Of a stretch of 64,000 bases of DNA, positions 33,520 through 45,620 are shown piece after piece. The notes beneath the pieces were generated by a model. It did no database searches, had not been told where the DNA came from, and saw only the letters and a program-made list of their open reading frames with translations. This DNA comes from Paraspadella gotoi (Eukaryota; Chaetognatha). The position numbers and the translations under genes are program-made. Within the stretch, counting starts at the first letter, position 1. Each line of letters begins with the position of its first letter. The stretch covers positions 19,598,625 through 19,662,624 of the forward strand of contig CM119268.1 of the NCBI GenBank assembly GCA_051294375.1. The letters run 5' to 3'.

Positions 33520-34490
33520 AGGCTAAGGCGAGGTGAAAGCAAAAGCGAAGGCAAAAAGCAAAGGCAGAGGTGGATGCAAAGGCGAAGGCAAAGGTGAAGG
33601 CGAAGAAAAGGCGAAGGCAAAGGCGGAGGCAAAGGCGGAGGAAAGGCGAAAGCAAAAGTGAAGGCAAAAGCAATGGCGAAAGCCAAGGCGGATGCAAAGG
33701 CAAAGGCGGAGGCAAAGGCGGAGGAAAAGTCGAATGCAAAGGGAAAGGCAAAGGCGGATGTGAAGGCAAAAGCAAAGGCGGATGCGAAGGTAAAGGCAGA
33801 GGCGAAGGCGAAGGCAAACGCAGAGCAAGGTGAAGTCGGAGGCAAAGAAAAGTGGAGGTGATTCAAATACCTTTGGCCTTTTACCTTTGCTTTTGCATTT
33901 TCATTCGAATCCACCTCCGCCTCACCTTTTCTTTGCCTTCGCCTTGCCTCCGCCTTGCCTTCACATCTGCCTTTGCCTTTGCCTTCGCATCCAAATTTGC
34001 ATTTGCCTTTGCATTCAATTTTGCTCCACCTCTGTTTTTCGCTAATGCAGAGTCAAAGGTGGAGGAGAAGGTGAAAGCAAAAGGGAAGGTGAATGCAAAG
34101 GCGGAGGCGGTTGCAAAGGCGGAGGCAAATGCAAATGCAGAGGTAAAGGCAAAGGCAAATGTAAAAGCCAAAGGTAAAGGCAGATGTGAAGGCAAAAGCG
34201 GAGGCAAAGGCAAAGGCGATGCAAATGCAAAGGTGAAGGCAAAAGCAAAGGTGGAGCCAAAGGCGGAGGAGAATGTTAAAGTGAAAGAAAAGACTAAAGC
34301 AAAGGTGAATGTGAAGGCAAAGGAAAGGCAAATGTGCAAGCAAAGGCGGAGGCGAATGCGAAGGCAAAGGCGGAGGAAAAGGTGAGGCAAGGTGGAGGCG
34401 GTAAGAAGGCGAAGGCAAAGGTGAAAGCAAAGGCGGAATGCGAAGGCAAAGGCGAAGCGGAGGCAAAGGCAAAGGCGAAGGTGGAGTAGA
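33520..34490. repeat. AAGGCR hexanucleotide block with strand switches
   Basis: Tandem AAGGCG/AAGGCA/AAAGCR hexamers run on the plus strand (33525-33860), switch to the complementary strand (about 33870-34045) and switch back (34050-34490). Unit length six keeps several frames open on both strands, giving (Ala-Lys)n or (Phe-Ala)n strings. Copy 1 has frame-breaking indels that copy 2 (38595-39575) lacks. Not considered protein coding. Confidence 0.85.
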
Positions 34491-34687
34491 GGCGATTGGT
34501 CAGTTCGATGAGCGAGTGAGTCAATCGGTGACCGCGTTAGTGGGTAGAAGCTGAGATTGGTCAATTGGTCAGGTAGAAAAAAGTCATCACATTTTTTAAC
34601 ATAAATTTTTAATTGAAAATATTATCGAGAATTTAAAACTTTTTTTTTTTGCTTGAAAAAATGTAAAATGATAGTTTTAATGTGTTT

Positions 34688-34832
34688 TTAGTCGGATCTG
34701 CTTATCAGCAGGTCGGGACTCTAATAATTCACTTTGTAGGTCCGTCGGTCCGCCCCTCAATATTGTCGGCACTAACTTATATCATTCAGAACATCGAATT
34801 ATGATAAATTATGCAAAAAAAGATGTCCGTCC

Positions 34833-34899
<67 letters not shown>

Positions 34900-35280
34900 C
34901 GTCCCACCTAGCAAAAACACCAATTACTCGTGATTGGATGGATGGATTTAAATGAAATTTTGTGTGTGGATAGGTAAGTGTGTGATTGAGCTGGATATGA
35001 AGTTTCGATGGAATCGTCCGAGTGGAAATGAGTTTAAATTTGAAAAAAAAATTATTACTATTTGAACACCAATTGCTCATGAGTGGATGGGCTGATTGAC
35101 CTGGAATTTTGTATGTGAGTAGGAAAGTGTGTGATTGAACAGGAAATAAGTTTCGATGGAATAGTTTGAGTGAAATGAGTTTAAATGGAAAAAACAAAAA
35201 ACCTGTTTTACTAATTGGATTATGCTTCTTTTTCCTTTTATATTAAATGTATATGCAGGATGTATTAATAAATCTGAAAT
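34688..35280 (+). repeat. R1 element, 3'-truncated, with (GTCT)n
   Basis: Head AGTCGGATCTGCTTATCAGCAG, a long GTCT array (34832-34891), two internal units, and CAGGATGTATTAATAAATC where it breaks into the palindrome. Confidence 0.8.
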
Positions 35281-35613
35281 CAATAATCAATTCATTACAT
35301 CATATAAATACAATTACATCAATCAATTAGTATTATCAATCAATTACTATTACATCATAATTCGTTATCGCATGATTCATTCGTTTTTTTTTAACGGGTT
35401 TTTTCATGTAATTTTCTTTGATAGTGGGCCTCTGGCTCGATCTTGAGTCTTTTAAGATTTTTTCTATATTTTTATATCGATAGATGTGGATTGACGGGAA
35501 TATGTTAATCTCAAGTTTCGCTCAAGTTCTCTCTCTTTTTCTCCGTCACTGGCTTCTTCTGATTTGTCTAAAAAACGAGTTCCCGGCTCTGCAGCGTCTG
35601 TCCAGCTTCTTGT

Positions 35614-35653
<40 letters not shown>

Positions 35654-35740
35654 CCAAAAAAAAAATTATATATATTTTATGGGCTCACCATGTTGAAGAC
35701 GAGGCCCGCGAGCAGTTCACCGTCCGTTTCTCCCTTTTTT
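35281..35740 (-). repeat. Left arm of second inverted duplication
   Basis: Reverse complement of about 35878-36340. Shared landmarks include TCGATCTTGAGTCTTTTAAG, AAAACGAGTTCCCGGCTCTG, (CT)n at 35618-35651 and the purine-rich GAGGCCCGCGAGCAG segment. It is family C material. Confidence 0.8.
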
Positions 35741-35852
35741 TACCCATTTTTTTCTTTGCGTTTCTTGTGTGAATCAGCCGGAGCCGGAGCCATAGGAACA
35801 GCGTTTTTTGGACGAAGAACGGGGCTGTTCAGTAGAGTGATGCGAAAATGAT

Positions 35853-35877
35853 NNNNNNNNNNNNNNNNNNNNNNNNN
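35853..35877. other. Assembly gap (25 N)
   Basis: Sits between the arms 35281-35740 and 35878-36340. The 110 bp before it (35743-35852) have no partner. Confidence 1.
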
Positions 35878-35958
35878 AGGGAGAAACGGACGGTGAACTG
35901 CTCGCGGCCTCGTCTTCTACATTGGTGAGCCCATAAAATATATATAATTTTTTTTTTG

Positions 35959-35997
<39 letters not shown>

Positions 35998-36414
35998 AGC
36001 TGGACAGACGCTGCAGAGCCGGAACTCGTTTTTTAGACAAATCAGAAGAAGCAGTGACGGAGAAAAAGAGAGAGAACTTGAGCGAAACTTGAGATTAACA
36101 ATATTCCCGTCAATCCACATCTATCGATATAAAAATATAAGAAAAAATCTTAAAAGACTCAAGATCGAGCCAGAGCCCACTATCAAAGAAAATTAATGAA
36201 AAAACCCGTTAAAAAAAAACGAATGAATCATGCGATAACGAATTATTGATGTAATAGTAATTGATTGAGGTAATACTAATTGATTGATGTAATAGTAATT
36301 TATTGATGTAATAGGAATTGATTATTGATTCGATAATAATCAATTATTGTTGCGATGATAGTCATTCACTGCTGTGATGATAGTCTGTATAAAATTGAAT
36401 AGTTTATATGTGTT
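35878..36414 (+). repeat. Right arm of second inverted duplication plus ATTGATG minisatellite
   Basis: Inverse of 35281-35740. It continues into GATTGATGTAATAGTAATT-like tandem units (36240-36380), which also appear at 41150-41325. Confidence 0.8.
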
Positions 36415-36578
36415 TTTGTCGGATCTGCTTATCAGCAGGTCGGGACTCTATAATTCACTTTGTAGGTCCGTCGGTCCGCCCCCTCAATATTGTCGGGCAC
36501 TAACTTATATCATGTCAGAACATCGAATTATGATAAATTATGCAAAAAAAAGATGTCGTCCGTCCGTCTGTCTGTCTG

Positions 36579-36632
<54 letters not shown>

Positions 36633-37740
36633 CGTCCCACCTTAGCAAAAAAACCAATTACTCGTGATTGGATGGATGGATTTAAATGAAATTTTGTGTG
36701 TGGATAGGTAAGTGTGTGATTGAGCTGGATATGAAGTTTTCGATGGAATCGTCCGAGTGGGAAATGAGTTTAAATTTGAAAAAAAATTATATTCACTATT
36801 TGAACACCAATTGCTCATGAGTGGATGGGCTGATTGACCTGGAATTTTGTATGTGAGTAGGAAAGTGTGTGATTGAACAGGAAATCAAGTTTCGATGGAA
36901 TAGTTTGAGTGGAAATGAGTTTAAATGGAAAAAAACAAAAAAACCTGTTTTACTAATTGATTATGCTTCTTTCTTTTATATTAAATGTATATGCAGGATG
37001 TATTAATAAATCAAATTAATTAATCAGTTAATTAATCAATTTAGTAAATAATTAATCAATAATTAATTAATAGTCAATCAATCCTCCATCCGTCCCATCT
37101 TAGCAAAAAGCTCCAATAACTCGTGATTGGCTGGTTGGATTGGAATTAAATTTTGTGTGTGGGTTGGAAGTGTGTGATAAAGCTGGATATAAAGTTTCAT
37201 GGAATCGTGTGAGTGGAAATTAGTTTAAATGGAAAAAACATAAGTGCGAATTTACTAAAATTTTTTACTTATTTTAACCAATAAATACTCTAATTAATCA
37301 TAATTGGAATGGATAGATTGAGTAGAAATTTTTGTTGTGGGTAGGAAAATGTGAGACGAAGCTTGATATAAAGTTTTCAGTTGGAAACGTACCAGTGGAA
37401 ATGAGTTTAAAATGAAAAAAAATATGAGTCACATTTACTTGAATCTTTTTATTTATTTTAACCCATGATAGATTGAGATGAAATTTTGTGAGCCGGTAGG
37501 AAAGTGAGTGAAGAAGCTAGATATAAAGTTTTGACGGAATGCAAGTTTGAAAAAATTATGCAAGTTGAAAAAATGATGCAAGTTAAAAAAATCTTAAAAG
37601 ACATTAAGGAATCGTCGCTATTGCATAAAAAGAGAGAGAGAGAGAGAGAGAGAAGAGAGTGAGAGAGAGAGAGAGAGTGACGAGAGAAAGAAGGATGAGA
37701 GAGAGAGAGAAGAGAGAGAGAAGAGACCATAAATTAAAAA
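36415..37740 (+). repeat. R1 element with (GTCT)n, ending in GA-rich DNA
   Basis: Head at 36418, GTCT array (36565-36624), five internal units, 18-bp ATGCAAGTTGAAAAAAT units (37545-37590) and (GA)n (37630-37735). The first 600 bp duplicate 34688-35280; the remainder duplicates 40340-41035. Confidence 0.8.
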
Positions 37741-39775
37741 ATAGCTTCTTTTTCTATCGCGGCTTCCTAATCAATATAAAATTCCGTGATTAAAGAATAG
37801 AAATGGGTCGCTTTTCAAAAAAGAGAGTCATTCTCTCTTTCCTTATTTTTGAAAACATGGCGCCCTTCCCTCCTTTTCCTTGGTCTTCCTTCTCTTCCTC
37901 CCTCCATCGGCCTCACCCCGTTAAGACCCTTTCCCTTTTTTTTATTTAGTTTGTTCTTTTGTTTCGTTTGACCATCATTAGGTCACGTGACTCGAATTGG
38001 GCGTGGCTTTCTTCTGATGAGTCGAGGTCTCCCCCTAGCTGTCGTCGTCGTTGTCTTAATCTTTACCATCATCGTCATTCGTCATCAAAATGAAGACTGG
38101 GAAATTGTCGTTATCGTTGTCATTGTCGTTGACATCGTCGTGAGTTTCATTAATGTCGTTAGCGTCTTTATAACCATTATCAATATAGTTAATGTCATTA
38201 CCGGTGACGTTGTTACTATCTTTGCCGTTGTCAATTTCATTATCGTCGTCAATAACAATTGTCAATGTCTTCAACATCATCAATGTGATCGTCGTCGTTG
38301 TCATCCATGTCGTCGTCTTTATCGTCGTCGTCGTTATCGTTGTCGTCTTCTTCATCGTCGTCTTTTTTGTCGTCGTCGTCATAGTCGTCGTCATCTAACC
38401 GTCGTCTTTTCATCATCGTCATCATCGTCGTCGTCCACATCGACTTCGTCTTCATCGTCGTCGTCCACGTCGTCATCGTCGTCATCATCGTCGTCCTCAT
38501 CGTCGAGGGAGAAGAGTTAATCAATGGACGAAAACGACGTCGAGAGAAAGCGAAGATGAAGAAAGTAAAAGTTAAGGTGAATCAAATTGAAGCACAGGCT
38601 AAGGCGAAGGTGAAAGCAAAAGCGAAGGCAAAAGCAAAGGCAGAGGTGGATGCAAAGGCGAAGGCAAAGGTGAAGGCGAAGAAAAGGCGAAGGCAAAGGC
38701 GGAGGCAAAGGCGGAGGAGAAGGCGAAAGCAAAAGTGAAGGCAAAAGCAATGGCGAAAGCAAAGGCGGATGCAAAGGCAAAGGCGGAGGCAAAGGCGGAG
38801 GAAAAGTCGAATGCAAAGGGAAAGGCAAAGGCGGATGTGAAGGCAAAAGCAAAGGCGGATGCGAAGGTAAAGGCAGAGGCGAAGGCGAAGGCAAACGCAG
38901 AGGCAAAGGTGAAGTCGGAGGCAAAGAAAAGGTGGAGGTGGATTCAAATACCTTTGCCTTTTACCTTTGCTTTTGCATTTTCATTCGAATCCACCTCCGC
39001 CTCCACCTTTTCTTTGCCTTCGCCTTTGCCTCCGCCTTTGCCTTCACATCTGCCTTTGCCTTTGCCTTCGCATCCAAATTTGCATTTGCCTTTGCATTCA
39101 ATTTTGCCTCCACCTCTGTTTTCGCTAATGCAGAGTCAAAGGTGGAGGAGAAGGTGAAAGCAAAAGGGAAGGTGAATGCAAAGGCGGAGGCGGTTGCAAA
39201 GGCGGAGGCAAATGCAAATGCGAAGGTAAAGGCAAAGGCAAATGTAAAAGCAAAGGTAAAGGCAGATGTGAAGGCAAAGGCGGAGGCAAAGGCAAAGGCG
39301 AATGCAAATGCAAAGGTGAAGGCAAAAGCAAAGGTGGAGCCAAAGGCGGAGGAGAAGGTTAAAGTGAAAGAAAAGACTAAAGCAAAGGTGAATGTGAAGG
39401 CAAAGGAAAAGGCAAATGTGCAAGCAAAGGCGGAGGCGAATGCGAAGGCAAAGGCGGAGGAAAAGGTGGAGGCAAAGGTGGAGGCGGAAGCAAAGGCGAA
39501 GGCAAAGGTGAAAGCAAAGGCGGATGCGAAGGCAAAGGCGAAGGCGGAGGCAAAGGCAAAGGCGAAGGTGGAGTAGAGCGATTGGTCAGTTCGATGAGCG
39601 AGTGAGTCAATCGGTGACCGCGTTAGTGGGTAGAAGCTGAGATTGGTCAATGGTCAGGTAGAAAAAGTCATCACATTTTTTAACATAAATTTTTAATTGA
39701 AAATATTATTCGAGAATTTAAAACTTTTTTTTTTTTGCTTGAAAAATGTAAAATGATAGTTTTAATGTGTTTTTA
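37741..39775 (+). repeat. Block A, copy 2
   Basis: Duplicate of 32667-34687, with the GTC tract at 38040-38515 and the hexanucleotide block at 38595-39575. The 214-codon plus frame (38932-39576) and the 229-codon minus frame here are hexamer translations. Confidence 0.85.
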
Positions 39776-39918
39776 GTCGGATCTGCTTATCAGCAGGTCG
39801 GACTCCTATATTCACTTTGTAGGTCCGTCGGTCCGCCCCCTCAATATTGTCGGGCACTAACTTATATCATGTTCAGAACATCGAATTATGATAAATTATG
39901 CAAAAAAAAGATGTCCTC

Positions 39919-39981
<63 letters not shown>

Positions 39982-41035
39982 CGTCCCACCTTAGCAAAAA
40001 ACACCAATTACTCGTGATTGGATGGATGGATTTAAATGAAATTTGTGTGTGGATAGGTAAGTGTGTGATTGAGCTTGATATGAAGTTTCGATGGAATCGT
40101 CCGAGTGGAAATGAGTTTAAATTGAAAAAAATATTATTCACTATTTGAACACCAATTGCTCATGAGTGGAGGCTGATTGACCTTGGAATTTTGTATTGTT
40201 TGGTGATTGAACAAAATCATATTCGATGGAATAGTTTGAGTGGAATGAGTTTAAATGGAAAAAACAAAAAACCTGTTTTACTAATTATTATGCTTCTTTT
40301 TCCTTTATATTAAATGTATATGCAGGATGTATTAATAAATCAAATAATTAATCATGTTAATTAATCAATAAATTAATATTAATTATGTCAATCAATCCCT
40401 CCATCCATCCCATCTTAGCAAAAAGCTCCAATAACTCGTGTTGGCTGGTTGGATTGGAATTAATTTTGTGTTGGGTTGGAAAGTGTGTGATAAAGGGATA
40501 TAAAGTTTCAATGGAATCGTGTGAGTGGAAATTAGTTTAAATGGAAAAAACATAAGTCGAATTTACTAAAATCTTTTACTTATTTTAACCAATAAATACT
40601 CTAATTAATCATAATTGGATGGATAGATTGGGTAGAAATTTTAGTGTGGTAGGAAAATTAGTACGAAGCTTGATATAAGTTTTCATGTGGAAAGTTACCA
40701 GTTGGAAATGAGTTTAAATGAAAAAAATATTCATCATTTACTTGAATCTTTTTATTTATTTTAACCCATGATAGAGTGATTTGAATGAAATTAGCCGGTA
40801 GGAAAGTGTGAAGAAGCTAGATATAAATAGTTTGACGGAATGCAAGTTGAAAAAATATATATTCAAGTTAAAAATGATGCAATTAAAAAAATCTTAAAAA
40901 GCATAAGAATCGTCGCTATTGCATAAAAAGATAGAGAGAGAGAAGAGGAGAGAAGAGAGTGAGAGAGAAAGAGAGAGAGTGAGAGAGAAGAGAGAGGAGG
41001 AGAAGAGAGAGAGAGAAAGGAGACATAAAATAATT
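39776..41035 (+). repeat. R1 element with (GTCT)n, indel-rich
   Basis: Third local copy of the same R1. GTCT array 39920-39976, internal units with many deletions (40150-40850), ending in GA-rich DNA. The error profile suggests uncorrected read sequence. Confidence 0.8.
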
Positions 41036-41345
41036 AAAAAAACTTAAAAGACTCAAGATCGAGCCAGAGCCCACTATCAAAGAAAATTAATGAAAAAAAC
41101 CGGGAAAAAAAACGAATGAATCACTGCGATAACGAATTATTGATGTAATTATTGATTAATACTAATTGATTGATGTAATAGTAATTTATTTGATGTAATA
41201 GAATGATTTTGATTCGATGATAATCAATTATTGATGCGATGATAGTCATTCACTGCTGTGATGATAGTCATTCACTGATGCGATGATTGTCATTCATTGA
41301 TGCGATGATAGTCAATAAAACAAACAAATGCGTGTATGAGTGAGA

Positions 41346-41394
<49 letters not shown>

Positions 41395-41995
41395 AGAAAG
41401 AAAGAGAATAAATCCACGAAAATCTCGGATGAAAATATGGATTTTGTATTGAAAAAAAGCGCGGAATAAATGGCAATAATAAAAAGTTTTTAGCAGGAAA
41501 AAAAATAATCAGAATTTTTCAAAAAACAAACGATCACGCTTAGATCGGACAGAGAGGGACAGACACACACAGAGAGACAGAGAGAGAGAGAGAAAAAGAG
41601 AGAGAGAGAGAGACAGCCGCTGCAGAGAAAAAGAGAGAGAGAAAGAGCGATATATAATAATTAAAAGAGAGAGAGAGAAAAGCTCTACAGCCCCTTTACT
41701 CGTTAAAGAATCAGCAGTATTTATGGCGCCGGACGTAGTGTGAGCTCTTCTTTACCCAAAGGACCCGGGTTCGCACCCTGTTCGTGGCCTCATTTTTTAA
41801 ATTTGTGAGCCCACATTATATATATATATATTATAAAGAGAGAGAGAGAGAGAAAGAAGCTGGACAGACGCTGGAGAGCCGGAACTCGTTTTTAGACAAA
41901 TCAGAAGAAGCAGTTACGGAGAAAAAGAGAGAGAGAGAGAGCGACATATATTTAAAAGAAAGAGAGAGAGAGAGAGCGACATATAGAGTTAAAAC
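41036..41995 (+). repeat. Family C repeat with ATTGATG minisatellite and tRNA-like segment
   Basis: GATTGATGYRATRRTARTY units (41150-41325), (GA)n (41340-41395), ATCCACGAAAATCTCGGATG, AAAAAAGCGCGGAATAAATGG, (GA)n, then the tRNA-like B-box copy (41718-41800) and GCTGGACAGACGCTGGAGAG. Confidence 0.75.
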
Positions 41996-42215
41996 CGTTT
42001 TTGTTTTGTAAATAAAACAAACAAATACGAATATTGATATGAAACATGAGAATTTTAAAGATCTTGATGATTAGAAGCCATATATGAAATTTCAACTCCC
42101 TATGATATCAACGCTTTCAGAAGCCATGGATTGCAAAAAAGCGTGACGCGAAAGCTAAACGAATCAAAATCTAGCCAAGGACGGGCCTTTGCCCGCCTGG
42201 CCTGCGATAATAGAG
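41996..42215 (+). repeat. Family S 3' portion with terminal hairpin
   Basis: Colinear with 32455-32666. The hairpin at 42175-42208 has GGGC/GCCC and GCC/GGC pairing with apparent indels. Confidence 0.65.
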
Positions 42216-42229
42216 GATATTTTGTTTGT

Positions 42230-42424
42230 TTGATAAAATGTAAAAAAACGATTTAATAACTGTCCCTGACTCAATTTTAAAGGACATCGATGATGACAAG
42301 CTGAATATAATTATATTAATTATTAAAATTAATTAATTAATTAATCTATTAATTATTAATACTTATTAATTAATTATTAATTAATTATCGTCGGCAGATC
42401 CGACATTGTTTGCTCAAACTTGTT
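42230..42424 (+). repeat. R1 tail segment
   Basis: AGAGGATATTTTGTTTGTTT, CATCGATGATGACAAGCTG, TTAATTAA runs and the tail GGCAGATCCGACATTGTTTG. It abuts the next R1 head directly. Confidence 0.75.
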
Positions 42425-43127
42425 TTAGTTGGATCTGCTTTCAGCAGATCTCCGACTCTATAATTCCACTTTGGTCGGTCCCATCGGTTCGCCCTCTTAA
42501 TATTGTCGGGTATTCACCTATATCATGTCAGAACATCGAATTAGGATAAATTATGCAAAAAAAACGAATGTCTGTCTGTCTGTCTGTCTCCTGTCCCTCC
42601 ATCCGTCGTTCTGTCCATCCCACTTAGCAAAAACACGCAATTACTCGGATTGAAGGATGGATTGGAATGAAATTTTGTGTGTGGGTAAGGAAGAGTGTGA
42701 TTGAGCTGGATATGAAGTTCACATGGAAATCATCCAGTGGAAATGAGTTTAAATGAAAAAAAAAAAAAATATATTTCACTATTTGAACACCAATTACTCA
42801 TGAGTGGATGGGACGATTATGCTCGATTATGCTTCTTTTTATTTTTATTTTAAATGTAAATGCAAGATGTATTAATTAATCAAATAATTAATCAGTTATG
42901 TAATCAATTAGTCAATTAATTAATCAATACTTAATTAATCAGTCAATTAATCAATCAATATAAACATTTCGGATCAAATTAATTAATTACCTAATTAATT
43001 AAATAGTTAACTTGAATAAAATATTTATTAATTATCTAAATAATTAACTTGAATTAATTAATTAATTATTAATTAATTACCGATAATGATCGTGGGCAGA
43101 TCCGACATTGTTTGCTCAAACTTGTTT
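42425..43127 (+). repeat. R1 element, full length, tail-to-head with the previous copy
   Basis: Head AGTTGGATCTGCTTTCAGCAG at 42425, GTCT array (42568-42592), one and a half internal units, long TTAATTAA runs and the tail at 43086-43125. The junction CTTGTTTTAGTTGG helps define the family termini. Confidence 0.8.
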
Positions 43128-43500
43128 TTTAATATCTATCTTTTATACCTATCCTTAAATATTTATGCTATTACGAATTAAATTATGTATTTAACTGAGA
43201 GAGAAAAAGATAGACTGAGAGAGAGACAAAGAGACAGAGGCAGAGACGGAGAGAGATTTTCGCTCCACAGAGTTGGCGTAACGTCTCTTCTCGTCTCCTC
43301 GCCTCGCGTCACGCACGCGACGTTCAAGATGTCACGCTAAATGTCACGCGCGTCTCGAGAAACGCGAATGAGAATTCGATTCAAAAAATTTTAAAATACG
43401 TTAAAAACCAAAAGACACATTTATTTGAATTTTTTAAAGTTTCTCTCTTTCTATCTCTCTCTGATTGATTGAATGATTGTTTGAATGATTGATTGATTGA
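43128..43500. other. GA-rich and GC-richer low-copy stretch
   Basis: AGAGAC-type repeats (43195-43250), then a CpG-richer patch (43255-43375). No supported frame. Confidence 0.4.
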
Positions 43501-43860
43501 TTGATTGACCAGATTCTACAAGTTGACCAAATTATGCCAGTTGACCAAATTATGCTAGTTGAGCATATTATGCCGGTTGAGCATTCTATGACAGTTGAGA
43601 AAATTAAGCCAGTTGACCAAATTATGCCAGTTGACCAAATTATGCCAGTTGACCAAATAATGCCAGTTGACCAAATTATGCCAGTTGACCAAATTATGGC
43701 AGTTGACCAAATTATGCCAGTTGATCAAATATTTTTTTCTTTCGAAAAAAAAATAATGCAACTAGATCAAATTATGCAAGTTGATCAAATTATGCAAATT
43801 GACCAAATTATGCAAAATTACCAAATTATGCAAGTTGACTAAATTATGCAAATTTTTATT
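43501..43860. repeat. 18-bp minisatellite (CCAGTTGACCAAATTATG)
   Basis: About 19 units. The period of 18 opens the frame 43501-43842 (Gln-Ile-Met-Pro-Val-Asp repeats). It is the complement of the array at 11300-11655. Confidence 0.9.
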
Positions 43861-45000
43861 GGCGCAGCTACTGGTAATAATTGATAGATCAATTGATTTA
43901 TGTATTTGTTCATATATTTATTAAGTCTGTTTTGATTTGTTATATTACAAATTGTTTTGATCTGTTAAGATCACAAATTGAAAGTCAGAAGATGATTTAT
44001 CAGAAGATGATTTATCATCGGATTAGCTTATTACCGCTTAATTATCGTAGGTAGAGCCAAACTTCGTCAATGGGGTGGGTCAGAAGTTTGATTTGGGAAC
44101 CTTTCCAAATGAAACTTCATACATTTCTGAGAAAACTTTCAATGGAGCAAAATTTTCTAAAATGGCAAGAAGCATTAGTAATTAATTTTTTAATATTTAT
44201 TTAAAGATAGGAAATGTCAAAAAATTTTTGGGGAATTTTTTATTTTTAAAAGCAGATTCAAATAGCTTATGAAAAGTTATCTACACAAAGTATAATTCTT
44301 TTTTCAATATTTTGATGATAAGTGGGTTAAAATTGAGAAAAACCTTAAAAAATCATCATCATCATCATCATCCGATGATTTTAACAGTTTTTACTAATTT
44401 TTAGTAATAAAACATCAAAATTTTAAAAAGTTGTAATTATATTTTTTGCTTAACTTTTTAAGCTCTATCAGAATCAATTAAAAAAAAACTTAAAATATCC
44501 AAAACAAATTTTTGACATTATATAGCGATTGAATGAATGGATAATTTTTATATTGGTTGTACCAATTTCATAATAATATTAATTATCGAATTACTCCTGG
44601 TTCGGAACATTTTTGCAAAAAAATATATTAACACAATAATTAATACCAATAATGGATTAGTTTAATGCTGTTCCCATTAAAATTTGAATTTGGTCGGCTA
44701 CCGCTATCGTAGGCAGATCCGACAATGTTTGCTCAAATTTATTTTATTATTTGTTTTCTTCTTTAATTTTACTATTTTTTGACAATTTTTTTCTTAGTCT
44801 TCTATTTTTAGAACTATGTTTCCTTATTCTTTCCTCTTTTTCTGTCCAGGTATTTTACTACAACCTTTCTCTCTATAAATTTGTTTTCCATTTATTCTTT
44901 TTTACATTTTTAATCGTTTTCATACTTTAATTTTTATTTCAATACTTTTTCCTTTCCAAGTCATCCCAGTTTCTTTTCACTGCTCTTTGTTTATAACCTC
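43861..45000. other. AT-rich stretch with R1 tail remnants, no gene
   Basis: Contains R1-tail-like sequences near 44045 and 44702 (GGCAGATCCGACAATGTTTG), an ATC array (44356-44382), and one arm of a 46-bp inverted repeat (44531-44577). Confidence 0.45.
44531..44577. repeat. Arm of a 46-bp inverted repeat (partner 46413-46459)
   Basis: GAATGGATAATTTTTATATT plus TGGTTGTACCAATTTCATAA is complementary to the sequence at 46413-46459. The pair brackets about 1.8 kb that includes the mariner-like MITE. Confidence 0.75.
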
Positions 45001-45018
45001 TCTCTCTCTCTCTCTCTG

Positions 45019-45072
<54 letters not shown>

Positions 45073-45224
45073 ACTCTCTCTTTTTCTCTCTCTCACTCTC
45101 ATTCTCACTCTCACTCTCCCACTCTTTAAGCCCCCTTCATTTTTTCTCCTATTTTTTTTCTATTCTTCTTCATTTTCTTCGGGTCGATGAAGACAGAACC
45201 ACCGGAAATGAGATGAGGATTGAA

Positions 45225-45275
<51 letters not shown>
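45001..45275. repeat. (CT)n and (GA)n arrays in opposite orientation
   Basis: (CT)n at 45001-45130 and (GA)n at 45226-45275, separated by about 100 bp, so they can pair as a long hairpin. Confidence 0.9.
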
Positions 45276-45279
<4 letters not shown>

Positions 45280-45620
45280 CGAATTTAAATAGAGAAGAGA
45301 GTGGACTGGTAAAATTTGGCTGATAAAACCTTTAATCTCAACTATTTTAATGAATACCGAGTTAAGAATATTTAACTAAATACAAGCTTGCGCTGATAAA
45401 ATTAATTTTATATTTATACGCATCTACATCGTTCATTCCCTTCGATTATTTGAAAATCTGATTCTTGAAAAAATTAGTTTTCGGTGAATTATTTTGATTA
45501 ACGTCGATATTCAATTACTTCACGAACTAATTTATATACATTCATAATAAAATAGCCTACAATTCATAGTGTGTTTTGGATTTCCTTAAGCCAATATTCC
45601 GATTCAATTAGACGTATTTA
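45276..45620. other. AT-rich stretch, nothing recognised
   Basis: No ORF or repeat family identified. Confidence 0.4.

Larger units (their letters stand above)
32667..34687 (+). repeat. Block A, copy 1 (duplicated at 37741-39775)
   Basis: Starts TAGCTTCTTTTTCTATCGCGG and includes low-copy sequence, a GTC/ATC trinucleotide tract and the hexanucleotide block. The same order recurs at 37741-39775 with scattered indels on both sides. Assembly duplication is likely, given the 25-N gap between them. Confidence 0.85.

Noticed and set aside
38932-39650. Ala/Lys-rich (+) and Phe/Ala-rich (-) proteins of over 200 residues
   Set aside because: Both strands are open simultaneously because the DNA is a hexanucleotide repeat. 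No non-repetitive domain, and the sister copy is frame-disrupted.
43501-43860. CRISPR array (regular 18-bp repeats)
   Set aside because: Units are contiguous without unique spacers and the genome is eukaryotic. It is a minisatellite.
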